This document shows positions 8,391-15,886 of a stretch of 64,000 bases of DNA, one piece after another. Positions within the stretch are counted from its first letter, which is position 1. Each line of letters opens with the position of its first letter. A program made the translations under genes and the position numbers. Location: contig NZ_FXLP01000005.1 of assembly GCF_900176605.1 (NCBI RefSeq), positions 799,064 to 863,063 on the forward strand. The letters run 5' to 3'. This DNA is from Peptoniphilus vaginalis. GTDB taxonomy: Bacteria > Bacillota > Clostridia > Tissierellales > Peptoniphilaceae. The notes beneath the pieces were generated by a model. That model had not been told where the DNA came from. It searched no databases and was given only the letters and a program-made list of their open reading frames with translations.

Positions 8391-9208
8391 AATATCTTTT
8401 AATAGCTATTGATATGCCAAGGTCAACATACTATTTTGAAATAAATAAAATTGATAAAATAAAAATTAAGAATAGTCATGTGGCAGATAAAATAACTCAA
8501 ATATTTAACTTACACAAAGGAAGACATGGAGTAAGAAGAGTATATATGGAGTTGCTAAGTCAAGGTTATGTCATAAATCATAAAAGAGTTCAAAGGATAA
8601 TGCATGAGTTAAAACTATTCGGAAAAAGATCTAAGGAAAAATATCACTCATATAAGGGTAAGATAGGGAAAGTAGCTGATAATATAATAAATAGAGATTT
8701 CAAGGCAGATAGACCTCTGCAAAAATGGACCACTGATGTATCAGAGTTTAAATTTTCTTGGGGTAAATGCTACATATCTCCAATACTTGATATGTATACA
8801 AATGAGATAATCTCTTATGACTTATCCTTACACCCTAATTTAAAACAAATATCCAATATGCTAGAAAAAGCATTTAACAAATTTCCAAAACTAAATAATC
8901 TAATACTGCATTCAGATCAAGGATGGCAATACCAACATAAATATTATGTGAATGAGCTTAAAAAACATGGTATAAGACAATCAATGTCAAGGAAGGGAAA
9001 TTGTTATGATAACTCCATTATGGAGACATTCTTTGGAAGATTAAAAAATGAAATTTATTATGGTTATGAAAAGAGCTATAGCTCTTTTGAAGAATTTTCG
9101 AGAGCAATAGAGGAATATATTGATTATTACAATAATGAAAGAATTCAATCCAAAACAAAATGGATGCCACCTACAAAGTATAGGTTAGCATCCACTACAA
9201 TTAGTTAA
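8297..9208 (+). CDS. IS3-family transposase OrfB (integrase core, made as OrfAB)
   Basis: This frame is open from the slip site at 8297; the first ATG within it is at 8414 (MPRSTYYF). The segment just after the slip (GEKAAIVKELKEKGYRLKYL) is the usual junction of IS3 OrfAB proteins. The DDE catalytic triad is visible: D in WTTDVSEF, D in LHSDQGWQYQ, and E in METFFGRLKNEIYYG. The IS3 HTH_21 motif (HKGRHGVRRVYMEL) precedes it, and YYNNERIQSKTKWMPPTKYR closes the domain. The product cuts and joins the element's ends through a circular intermediate. No stop or frameshift damages it. Confidence 0.9.
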   Translation, partial: RDRLERRTLRCATQGEKAAIVKELKEKGYRLKYLLIAIDMPRSTYYFEINKIDKIKIKNSHVADKITQIFNLHKGRHGVRRVYMELLSQGYVINHKRVQRIMHELKLFGKRSKEKYHSYKGKIGKVADNIINRDFKADRPLQKWTTDVSEFKFSWGKCYISPILDMYTNEIISYDLSLHPNLKQISNMLEKAFNKFPKLNNLILHSDQGWQYQHKYYVNELKKHGIRQSMSRKGNCYDNSIMETFFGRLKNEIYYGYEKSYSSFEEFSRAIEEYIDYYNNERIQSKTKWMPPTKYRLASTTIS

Positions 9209-9243
9209 TTGAATATTGTGTCCAGTTTTATGGGTACACATCA

Positions 9244-9262
9244 GGGGCTTCAAAAGTCTTTC
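9244..9262 (-). terminator. Half of a split intrinsic terminator (right arm)
   Basis: CTTCAAAAGTC (9248-9258) is the partner of the arm at 7761-7771 across the IS. It lies between the stop codon of the downstream-most ABC permease gene and the element, so that operon has probably lost its original terminator. Confidence 0.7.
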
Positions 9263-9266
9263 TTTA

Positions 9267-9905
9267 TTAATAATCTTTTCTCTCTCCTATTATTCGAGCG
9301 ATGATATAAATTGCTACGACAAAGATGATTAAGAAGAAACTTAATTTAAGGGAGCTTGTATTTTTTATTATGCCTAAGAAAAATCCTGCTGGATTTTTTC
9401 CAATTTTGTCAAGCAAGGGAAGTAGAGCTGGCGATAATGTAAAGATTGTGCCCATTCCACTTGTTTGTCCAAAGTAAAGATAGATGGGGATACCTATAAG
9501 GTAGTATACCATCACATACAATATAACGAAAAGTCCAACCTTAAATTCAAGACCATTTATTTCAACATTTTGCAAGATGTAAGTCATTAAAAGTGAATCT
9601 ATTATAAATATACTTAATACCTTCAAGAACTTTACATTTATTATGTCAGCTCTTGATACACCCATACATAGTAAATAGGGTTTGCTCTTGTCAATTATCA
9701 TTCCTTCACTACTTATTACGTATAAGACATAGTGTAATAGGATAGCTATTAGAAAAAGTGTGGCAAAGGGTTTTTCTGCAAAGAAGCTAAATTCTTTTGT
9801 AAAAAGTCCTAGGCTCTTAATGGCAAAAATCATTGCAATAAATATGAGATAGACAATAATAAATTTTTTTCTAATTTTTAAATCATTTACTAGGAGTGTT
9901 TTCAT
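9267..9905 (-). CDS. ABC-2-type transporter permease, second subunit
   Basis: The protein has 212 aa with about six hydrophobic segments (near residues 15-35, 45-65, 90-110, 120-145, 150-165, 185-205) and short cytoplasmic loops. No motif names a substrate. Its place as the last gene of a GntR-ATPase-permease-permease cassette, with 4-bp overlaps between neighbours, matches YtrA-type operons of Firmicutes, where the transporter is induced by wall-active antibiotics in some species. That role is inference here. Its ATG overlaps the stop of the upstream permease gene (9902-9905), so translation should be coupled. Confidence 0.7.
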   Translation of the reverse strand: MKTLLVNDLKIRKKFIIVYLIFIAMIFAIKSLGLFTKEFSFFAEKPFATLFLIAILLHYVLYVISSEGMIIDKSKPYLLCMGVSRADIINVKFLKVLSIFIIDSLLMTYILQNVEINGLEFKVGLFVILYVMVYYLIGIPIYLYFGQTSGMGTIFTLSPALLPLLDKIGKNPAGFFLGIIKNTSSLKLSFFLIIFVVAIYIIARIIGERKDY

Positions 9906-10522
9906 AATATCCCCCTCTCTCTCAAGTATTTTGTAGAATATTTGTAGTCTAAGCTAAAGGACAAGATGCAAATTATTATTGATACACCTATAAATATTGG
10001 TCTGTAAATAGCAAAGCTTTCATAAAAACTTGAATAAATAAAAGCTAAGCCTGCTCCAAAAATTATCCCAATTAAGGTATAAAGGAAAACTACAAGTCCC
10101 CTTTGATATCTTGTAAAAACAATGTGGCTAAGGCTAAGTGCCATAAAGTCCATGGCTATAAATAGGCTCATATAAATGTCTATGATAATGTTTTTATCTT
10201 CCTCATTACTAAGAATTAATCCCATTAGCAAAACAAGAGAAGTAATTACAAAGATAATTAAGTTTTTTATTATCTTCGCAAGAGAATAGTCCTCAATAGA
10301 TATTGGCATAGTCATGAACTTTTGAAAATCTTTGAAGTTATCCCCAAAGACGCTTTGTGCCCTAATGATAAAGATCATTGTAAGAGTCCATTGGCTAAAA
10401 AACTTGCTGAAAACTTGTCCTGTTATCAAAAAACCTATAAAAAGTATTGCAGTAACAAATATAACAATTGGTAGGACAATATTCTTTACAAGTTTAAAGT
10501 CATTATATAAAACTGCTTTCAT
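9902..10522 (-). CDS. ABC-2-type transporter permease, first subunit
   Basis: The protein has 206 aa with six predicted membrane helices. It starts MKAVLYNDFKLVKNIVLPIV, a soluble N-terminal helix leading into the first membrane segment, the common opening of ABC-2 permeases of YtrA-regulated cassettes. It resembles the following gene product in size and layout, suggesting a heterodimeric pore. The gene overlaps the ATPase gene by 4 bp (10519-10522) and the second permease gene by 4 bp. Substrate is unknown. Confidence 0.7.
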   Translation of the reverse strand: MKAVLYNDFKLVKNIVLPIVIFVTAILFIGFLITGQVFSKFFSQWTLTMIFIIRAQSVFGDNFKDFQKFMTMPISIEDYSLAKIIKNLIIFVITSLVLLMGLILSNEEDKNIIIDIYMSLFIAMDFMALSLSHIVFTRYQRGLVVFLYTLIGIIFGAGLAFIYSSFYESFAIYRPIFIGVSIIICILSFSLDYKYSTKYLRERGIL

Positions 10523-11358
10523 TGTCCACCTCTTGATAAAAATATCATTATGTCCTCCACATTTGCCCTATCCACAACTTCGTTAGGATAAAATTCTTTA
10601 AAAACTTGGACGTTTTTTATTAGAGCTTCTGTTGAGTACTTATTTTTTCTTGTCTTTAAAATAAAATCTCCATAATTTTTTAAGTTTTCTTCAGAAGTTT
10701 TTAAAATTCCATATTTTTCTATTAGGGAGTCCTTTTCATCGTATAAGATTACTCTTCCCTCGTGGATATAAATTATATAGTCGGCAATTTTTTCTATGTC
10801 AGACAAGATGTGTGATGAAAATAAAATTGTCTTGTCCCCGTCCTTGATGTAGTCAAATAAAAATCCTATGATTTCGTCACGAATAACTGGGTCAAGACCT
10901 GATGTTGGCTCGTCAAGAATCAAGAGGTCAGGGTCGTGACAAATTGCAGAAATAATTTTTAACTTCATTAAGTTACCAGTAGAGAGCTCATTTAACTTTT
11001 TGTCCCTTGGCATCTTAAATTTATCTGCACAGTCATAAAACATTTCTTCATCAAAATTTTTGTAGGCAACTTTTAAAATATCAACAACGTCTTTTATCTT
11101 AAAAGTATCGTTAAAGAAGGAGTCAGGTATCACTGCCCCAATTTTTTCAAAGGACTCCTTGTGAATCTCCTCTCCAAAAACTTTTATGTCCCCATCATAC
11201 CTATAGAGGTCCAAGATGCACTTAAGTAGTGTTGTCTTACCTGCACCGTTCTCCCCAATTAGTCCAAGGACTGCTCCCTCTGGAATTTCTAAATTTTCTA
11301 TATCAAGGTCAAAGTCCTTAAATTCTTTTCTCAAATTTTTTATTTCTATTGCTTTCAT
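10519..11358 (-). CDS. ABC transporter ATP-binding protein (YtrB-like)
   Basis: The 279-aa cytoplasmic nucleotide-binding subunit has Walker A GENGAGKTTLLK (near residue 35), a signature loop LSTGNLMKLK, Walker B LLILDEPTSGLDP and a switch histidine in SSHILSDIE. The C-terminal 70 residues (after about 210) are the divergent tail common in this subfamily. It would energise the two permeases downstream. Start and stop overlap its neighbours by 4 bp each, so all four genes form one translation-coupled unit led by the GntR gene. Confidence 0.9.
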   Translation of the reverse strand: MKAIEIKNLRKEFKDFDLDIENLEIPEGAVLGLIGENGAGKTTLLKCILDLYRYDGDIKVFGEEIHKESFEKIGAVIPDSFFNDTFKIKDVVDILKVAYKNFDEEMFYDCADKFKMPRDKKLNELSTGNLMKLKIISAICHDPDLLILDEPTSGLDPVIRDEIIGFLFDYIKDGDKTILFSSHILSDIEKIADYIIYIHEGRVILYDEKDSLIEKYGILKTSEENLKNYGDFILKTRKNKYSTEALIKNVQVFKEFYPNEVVDRANVEDIMIFLSRGGQ

Positions 11359-11735
11359 ACTTCACCCACTTCATCTAATGTCTTTAAAATTTCTTGCAAT
11401 TCTTCCATTTCAATTCCTGCAGCCTTGGCAACAGTCATTGCGTCAGTAAAATATTTTTCAATCTCTGCAAGAGCATTCTCTCTTACAACTTCTTCATTTA
11501 ATTTTTTTACAAAGGAACCCTTGCCTGGCATGGAATAAGTATATCCCTCTTGCTCCAAGTCGTTGTAGGCACGCTTTGTTGTAATGACAGAAACCTTTAA
11601 GTCGCTGGCAAGAGTCCTCATACCAGGAAGAGCTTCGTCTGCCCTTAGGTCACCAGCAACGATTTGAGCCTTAATTTGATTTTTAATCTGCTCATAAATT
11701 GGAAGGCCAGAGTCATTTGAAATAATAATTTTCAT
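11355..11735 (-). CDS. GntR-family repressor, YtrA subfamily
   Basis: The protein has 126 aa. The N-terminal winged helix is canonical (LPIYEQIKNQIKAQIVAG, then LPGMRTLASDLKVSVITTKRAYNDLEQEGY and the wing MPGKGSFV). The tail is short (about 50 residues, AMTVAKAAGIEMEELQEIL), as in YtrA-type regulators, with no room for a ligand-binding FadR or UTRA domain. Family members repress their own operon and are linked to ABC-2 transporters. It is the first gene of the four-gene operon; a candidate operator lies at 11755-11784. Confidence 0.9.
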   Translation of the reverse strand: MKIIISNDSGLPIYEQIKNQIKAQIVAGDLRADEALPGMRTLASDLKVSVITTKRAYNDLEQEGYTYSMPGKGSFVKKLNEEVVRENALAEIEKYFTDAMTVAKAAGIEMEELQEILKTLDEVGEV

Positions 11736-11754
11736 ATCACACCACCTTTAAGCC

Positions 11755-11784
11755 TATATACTTTATTTTTTTGCTTTTACACAA
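11755..11784 (-). promoter_or_regulatory. Promoter/operator region of the GntR-ABC operon
   Basis: On the minus strand this reads GTGTAAAAGC, a poly-A stretch, then AATAAAGTATATA. The GTGTAAA and ATAAAGTATATA blocks recur in front of the CPBP gene at 12880-12904, so both probably bind the same regulator, most simply the GntR protein. Confidence 0.5.
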
Positions 11785-11839
11785 TACTTGTTTTAGTGAT
11801 TTTAATAATTTTTATAAATTTTGTAAAAGTACAAAATGA

Positions 11840-12847
11840 TTAAGATTCTTTAATCTTCTCATATACAGATTTTTCCCAGAGATTTTCATCCTTAAGGTAT
11901 TTTGAAAAAATAAAAATTCCAAAAAATATTATTGAACCTACTATTGAAAATAAAGTTCCTTTTAAATCATAATGTTGTCCAGAAAATATATCCTTAGAAA
12001 AATCTGTGACAAATAGTAGGGCAAGATTATTGTTTAAATAGTGAATCATAACTGGTGCCCAGATTGACTTTGTCTTATTGTAGGCATAAGTTAAGAATAT
12101 CCCTAAAAATGTACAGAATACAAGTTGTACAAGTATGGAATAAATTTGTGATGTCAATAGTCCATCTGAGTAATAAAATAAATTAAGTGGTAAATGCCAA
12201 ATTCCCCAAATAAAACCTGTAAGTAGAATAGATTTTTTAAATCCGTAAATTTCTTTTAACCTTGGTGCTAGATAAGCCCTCCAACCATATTCTTCTCCTA
12301 TGTATGGCATAATATTTAAAAAAGAAAAAATAAAAATTGAAATAAAAATTCTTAAACTCTTTGGATTTAAGATTTTAAAAAATTCATTTGCTTCCCCTTG
12401 CAATACATAACCTAAAAAAGTTCTCAAAAAATATATAATTATAAAAAGTAAGCACATAAGTAAGGTTAATTTTTTATTTGGATTATCTAGTGCTAACTTC
12501 TTTTTCAAGTTTTTGTCCATTTTATAAATAGATATTATCATTGGAATAGCTGAAATTAAAATAACTAGTTCAGACAATCCGCTAAACTCTTGATAAAAAA
12601 TATTTATTATTGAAAGTACGAATAATATAAGACTTGCCACAAAATATATTCTTAGAGCAGCAATTTTTAAAATATTTTTATCTTCTTTATACAACAGTGC
12701 AATCACACCCAAAAATGGAATGAACATTTGAAATAAAGGATAAATATTTGTGCTTATATTGTGTAGTTTGCAATAGTAAATAGCAAATCCCATTAAGTAG
12801 GGAATAATGAATGATATGCCAATAAAAATTTTTAAATCTTTTTTCAT
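11840..12847 (-). CDS. CPBP (CAAX-like) intramembrane metalloprotease
   Basis: The product has 335 aa from ATG 12847; a GTG at 12859 is also in frame but only one base from the AAGGAG site. It has about eight to nine hydrophobic segments. The four family motifs are in the C-terminal half: EEYGWRAYLAPRL (EExxxR), GFIWGIWHLPLNL (FxxxH), and PVMIHYLNNNL (HxxxN). CPBP proteins are membrane glutamic- or metalloproteases of the Abi group; in Gram-positives some give self-immunity to bacteriocins. No bacteriocin gene is near. The gene is monocistronic, next to the GntR-ABC operon whose control sequence it seems to share. Confidence 0.85.
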   Translation of the reverse strand: MKKDLKIFIGISFIIPYLMGFAIYYCKLHNISTNIYPLFQMFIPFLGVIALLYKEDKNILKIAALRIYFVASLILFVLSIINIFYQEFSGLSELVILISAIPMIISIYKMDKNLKKKLALDNPNKKLTLLMCLLFIIIYFLRTFLGYVLQGEANEFFKILNPKSLRIFISIFIFSFLNIMPYIGEEYGWRAYLAPRLKEIYGFKKSILLTGFIWGIWHLPLNLFYYSDGLLTSQIYSILVQLVFCTFLGIFLTYAYNKTKSIWAPVMIHYLNNNLALLFVTDFSKDIFSGQHYDLKGTLFSIVGSIIFFGIFIFSKYLKDENLWEKSVYEKIKES

Positions 12848-12879
12848 AATATCTCTCACTCTCCTTAATCTAAATTTTA

Positions 12880-12904
12880 AGTGTATATACTTTATATTTA
12901 CACT
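12880..12904 (-). promoter_or_regulatory. Inverted-repeat operator before the CPBP gene
   Basis: AGTGTAAATA-TAAAG-TATATACACT on the minus strand is a 10-bp inverted repeat with one mismatch and a 5-bp centre. It overlaps a possible -10 (TATA-rich) 33 bp before the start codon. It shares two blocks with the region before the GntR gene. Confidence 0.55.
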
Positions 12905-12951
12905 ATAAACCCAGTAAATAATTTTGTCAAGATTTTATAAAAATTTTCAAT

Positions 12952-12987
12952 AAAAAAATATCCTTAGACTTTATTAGTTTAAGGATA
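12952..12987 (-). terminator. Intrinsic terminator of the P-type ATPase gene
   Basis: TATCCTTA and TAAGGATA (12959-12966 with 12980-12987) pair, and the A run at 12952-12958 gives a U tract on the minus strand. Confidence 0.8.
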
Positions 12988-13004
12988 CTTTGGATTTATA
13001 TTTT

Positions 13005-15701
13005 TTATTTTTTCTTGAATCTTACTTTCTTTTGAATTTCTCCTGCAACTAGCGGGATAACTGATGAACCAAGTACAACTGCGATTTCTTTTGGTCCTAA
13101 GTCCATAAGTCCAAAGGCGTCGTTTAATACTGGTACATAAATTACTACTAGCATTAATAAGAAGGAGAAGGCTGTTGCAAGCACCAATTTTTTATTTGTG
13201 AAGACTCCAATTTGAAATACAGTCTTGTCAATTGATCTTGATGTGTAAGCTCTTAGAAGCTCACAAATAATTAATGCTGAGAATGCCATTGTCCTTGCGT
13301 GTCCAAGTCCTTCACCTGTGCCATACCACTTAAGTCCTACCAAGTAAGCAAGTAGTGTTGCAAGTGTGATTGCGATAGATTGGATGGCAACAGTAATTTT
13401 AATTTCTGTGTCAAGGATTGGTTCGTCTGGATCACGTGGCGGCTCCTTCATTATGTCTGCCTCTCCTCTTTCAACTCCAAGTGCAAGTGCTGGGAAGGAA
13501 TCTGTAACAAGGTTAAGCCAAAGTAGTTGAATAGGAATTAGTGGCACAGGGAGGTTCATTAGGATTGAAATCAATACTATTAAAACTTCCCCAAGGTTAC
13601 ATGAAAGTAAATAAGCAACGAACTTCTTGATGTTAGAATAAATAATTCTTCCTTCTTCAACTGCGTTTACAATTGTTGCAAAGTTGTCGTCTGTCAAAAT
13701 TACTTCTGCAGTGTTTTTTGCAACGTCAGTACCTGTTATACCCATGGCAATACCAATGTCTGCCTTCTTAATTGCTGGTGCATCGTTAACTCCGTCACCA
13801 GTCATAGCAGTTATGTGGCCATTTTGTTTTAGGGCTGTAACAATTTGAACCTTATTTTCTGGAGAGACTCTTGTAAAGACAGATTTTTTCTTTACAACTT
13901 CTCTAAGTTCTTCTTCGGACATTTCATTAAGTTCTCTACCCAAGATTGCTTCATCATCTGATGTGGCAATGCCAAGGTCCTTTGCTATAGCAAGACCTGT
14001 TTCAAGGTAGTCACCTGTAATCATAATTGGTCTTATGCCTGCAGTCCTACATTCTTTTATTGCTGCCTTTGCTTCTGGTCTTGAAGGGTCAATCATACCT
14101 GTAAGTCCAACAAAAACCATGTCCTTTTCAATGTTTTCTGATGTGATTTCACTTGGCATATCCCTGTGTTTTCTATAAGCATAGCCTAAACATCTTAGGG
14201 CAGATCTTGCAAACTCACTGTTCTTTGCTAAGACTTCTTCTCTTAATTTTTCATCAAGGTCTACTTCTTTTCCATCTATTAAGATTTTGCTACATCTTTC
14301 AAGGACAACGTCTGGTGCTCCCTTTGTAAAGGATGCAATGTCATCAAAAATCTTGTCGTGGAAAGTTGTCATCATCTTTCTATCAGAATCAAAAGGAATT
14401 TCTTCGATTCTGTCAAAGTTACTGTAAAGTTCCTTAAGACCATTACCTGCCTTTTCTGCAAAGGTAAGAAGGGCACCTTCAGTTGGGTCTCCAATGATTG
14501 ATGCTTCCTCACCCTTAACTTGTAATTTTGCATCATTAGTTAGGGCTGCGATAGAAGATAAAATTTTAAGGTTTTCGTCTTCTTCAATTGTAACTTTTGC
14601 ATCTTTTCTTGTTACGTCACCTTCTGGAGAGTAACCAGTTCCTGAAACATCATAGATATGTCCGTCAGTAAATACCTTTACAACAGTCATTTCATTTTGT
14701 GTAAGAGTACCAGTTTTGTCGGAACAAATTACTGTAGTTGTTCCAAGAGTTTCTACTGCCAAAAGTTTTTTAACAATGGCATTTTTTTCTGCCATCTTGC
14801 CCATGCCAATTGAAAGTACAATTGTTACAATGGCAGGTAATCCTTCTGGCACTGCTGCTACTGCAAGAGAAATTGCAGTCATAAACATTTCTCTTGGGTC
14901 GTGCTTATAAAGTATGCCAACTCCAAGAACTACTGCACAAATTACAAGAACTAAAATACCAAGAGTCTTTGATAATTTTGCAAGTTTTCTTTGAAGAGGA
15001 GTTTGTTCATCTCCAACTGTTGCAATTGAAGTTGCAATCTTTCCAATTTCTGTTTCGTGACCAGTTTCTATAACAAGTCCCATACCCCTGCCGTAAGTTA
15101 CAATAGTTGATGAGTAAGCTAAGTTTTCTCTGTCACCAATTTCCATCTTGCCATCGTAGACTACAGAGGCTTCCTTTTCCACTGGAACTGATTCACCAGT
15201 TAGGGATGACTCGTCAATCTTTAAGTTTGAAGACTCTAAAAGTCTTAAGTCCGCTGGTACTATGTCACCTGTTTCAAGGATGATAATATCCCCTGGCACA
15301 AGTGCCTTGGAGTCAACCTCAATGTGTTCGCCATCTCTTATGACCTTGGCCTTTGGTGACGACATCTTTTGTAGGGCTTCAATAGCTTCTTCTGCCTTGC
15401 CTTCTTGGTAGATTGATAAAAAGGCATTGACAATTACAATGGCAATAATTATTCCTGCATCAAGTGCTTCACCATTGAAGGCTGATACAAGGGCTGCTAG
15501 CATTAAGATGATAATCATTGGGTCAAGGATTTGTTCCTTTAACTTCTCTCCAAAAGATTTTTTCTTTTCTGCTTCGAGAGCATTTTTTCCATATTTTTCA
15601 AGCCTAACCTTGGCTTCCTCTTGACTTAGTCCCTTATCTTTAGTTGTAGAAAGATTTTTTAGGGCTTCATCAGGAGATTGATTATACCAATTTTTTTCCA
15701 T
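13005..15701 (-). CDS. P-type cation ATPase (PacL/PMR1-like, probable Mn2+ or Ca2+ exporter)
   Basis: The protein has 898 aa from ATG 15701 (GAGGAGG five bases upstream; a start further upstream is unsupported). It has the P2A Ca2+-ATPase layout: actuator TGES, phosphorylation site CSDKTGTLTQN, nucleotide-binding KGAPDVVLERC, hinge TGDGVNDAPAIKKADIGIAMG. Cation-site residues are seen in M4 (AVPEGLPA) and M6 (LNLVTDSFPALALG). Relatives move Ca2+ and/or Mn2+ out of the cytoplasm at the cost of ATP. The leader carries a yybP-ykoY element, which senses Mn2+, so Mn2+ export is the favoured role. Only one high-affinity site (M4/M6, SERCA site II type) is evident, as in PMR1. The gene is monocistronic. 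Confidence 0.92.
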   Translation of the reverse strand: MEKNWYNQSPDEALKNLSTTKDKGLSQEEAKVRLEKYGKNALEAEKKKSFGEKLKEQILDPMIIILMLAALVSAFNGEALDAGIIIAIVIVNAFLSIYQEGKAEEAIEALQKMSSPKAKVIRDGEHIEVDSKALVPGDIIILETGDIVPADLRLLESSNLKIDESSLTGESVPVEKEASVVYDGKMEIGDRENLAYSSTIVTYGRGMGLVIETGHETEIGKIATSIATVGDEQTPLQRKLAKLSKTLGILVLVICAVVLGVGILYKHDPREMFMTAISLAVAAVPEGLPAIVTIVLSIGMGKMAEKNAIVKKLLAVETLGTTTVICSDKTGTLTQNEMTVVKVFTDGHIYDVSGTGYSPEGDVTRKDAKVTIEEDENLKILSSIAALTNDAKLQVKGEEASIIGDPTEGALLTFAEKAGNGLKELYSNFDRIEEIPFDSDRKMMTTFHDKIFDDIASFTKGAPDVVLERCSKILIDGKEVDLDEKLREEVLAKNSEFARSALRCLGYAYRKHRDMPSEITSENIEKDMVFVGLTGMIDPSRPEAKAAIKECRTAGIRPIMITGDYLETGLAIAKDLGIATSDDEAILGRELNEMSEEELREVVKKKSVFTRVSPENKVQIVTALKQNGHITAMTGDGVNDAPAIKKADIGIAMGITGTDVAKNTAEVILTDDNFATIVNAVEEGRIIYSNIKKFVAYLLSCNLGEVLIVLISILMNLPVPLIPIQLLWLNLVTDSFPALALGVERGEADIMKEPPRDPDEPILDTEIKITVAIQSIAITLATLLAYLVGLKWYGTGEGLGHARTMAFSALIICELLRAYTSRSIDKTVFQIGVFTNKKLVLATAFSFLLMLVVIYVPVLNDAFGLMDLGPKEIAVVLGSSVIPLVAGEIQKKVRFKKK

Positions 15702-15726
15702 ACTTCCTCCTCTATAATACAAAAAA

Positions 15727-15830
15727 GAGACCGACTGTTACGTCGGTCTCACATACTTACATAATAAGCTTTCCAGCCGGGCAATGCCGTAATGACGACT
15801 GAAAATTTAAAAGTTACTCCCCTAAGTGAG
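15727..15830 (-). promoter_or_regulatory. yybP-ykoY (Mn2+) riboswitch with intrinsic terminator
   Basis: On the minus strand the leader contains, in order, TTAGGGGAGTAAC, AGTCGTCATTACGG, GCCCGGCTG and GTGAGACC, matching the conserved core of yybP-ykoY aptamers (GGGGAGUA, GUCGUCA, CCGGC, AAGACC). It is followed by a 9-bp hairpin GAGACCGAC/GTCGGTCTC (15727-15735 with 15742-15750) and a six-U tract ending 20 bases before the ATPase start codon. The 5' terminator arm overlaps the 3' end of the aptamer, so Mn2+ binding would free read-through, the known 'on' arrangement. Confidence 0.85.
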
Positions 15831-15833
15831 TAA

Positions 15834-15862
15834 ATTATATCAAATTACTTTCTTTAAAACAA
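15834..15862 (-). promoter_or_regulatory. Promoter of the riboswitch-ATPase unit
   Basis: TTGTTT (15862-15857), a 17-bp spacer and a perfect TATAAT (15839-15834) precede the aptamer. Confidence 0.75.
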
Positions 15863-15886
15863 TGAATAAGACTTAATAAATTATTT

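Larger units (their letters stand above)
7776..9243 (+). mobile_element. IS3-family insertion sequence, IS150 group, apparently complete
   Basis: The element is about 1,468 bp with imperfect terminal inverted repeats at 7776-7800 and 9218-9243 (TGATATGTACCC against TGATGTGTACCC, both continuing to ACTGGACA). It begins TG and ends CA as the family does. GGG on both sides is the likely 3-bp target duplication. It carries orfA and orfB in the 0 and -1 frames, with a frameshift signal. All three catalytic residues and both ends are present, so it may still be active. Confidence 0.88.
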
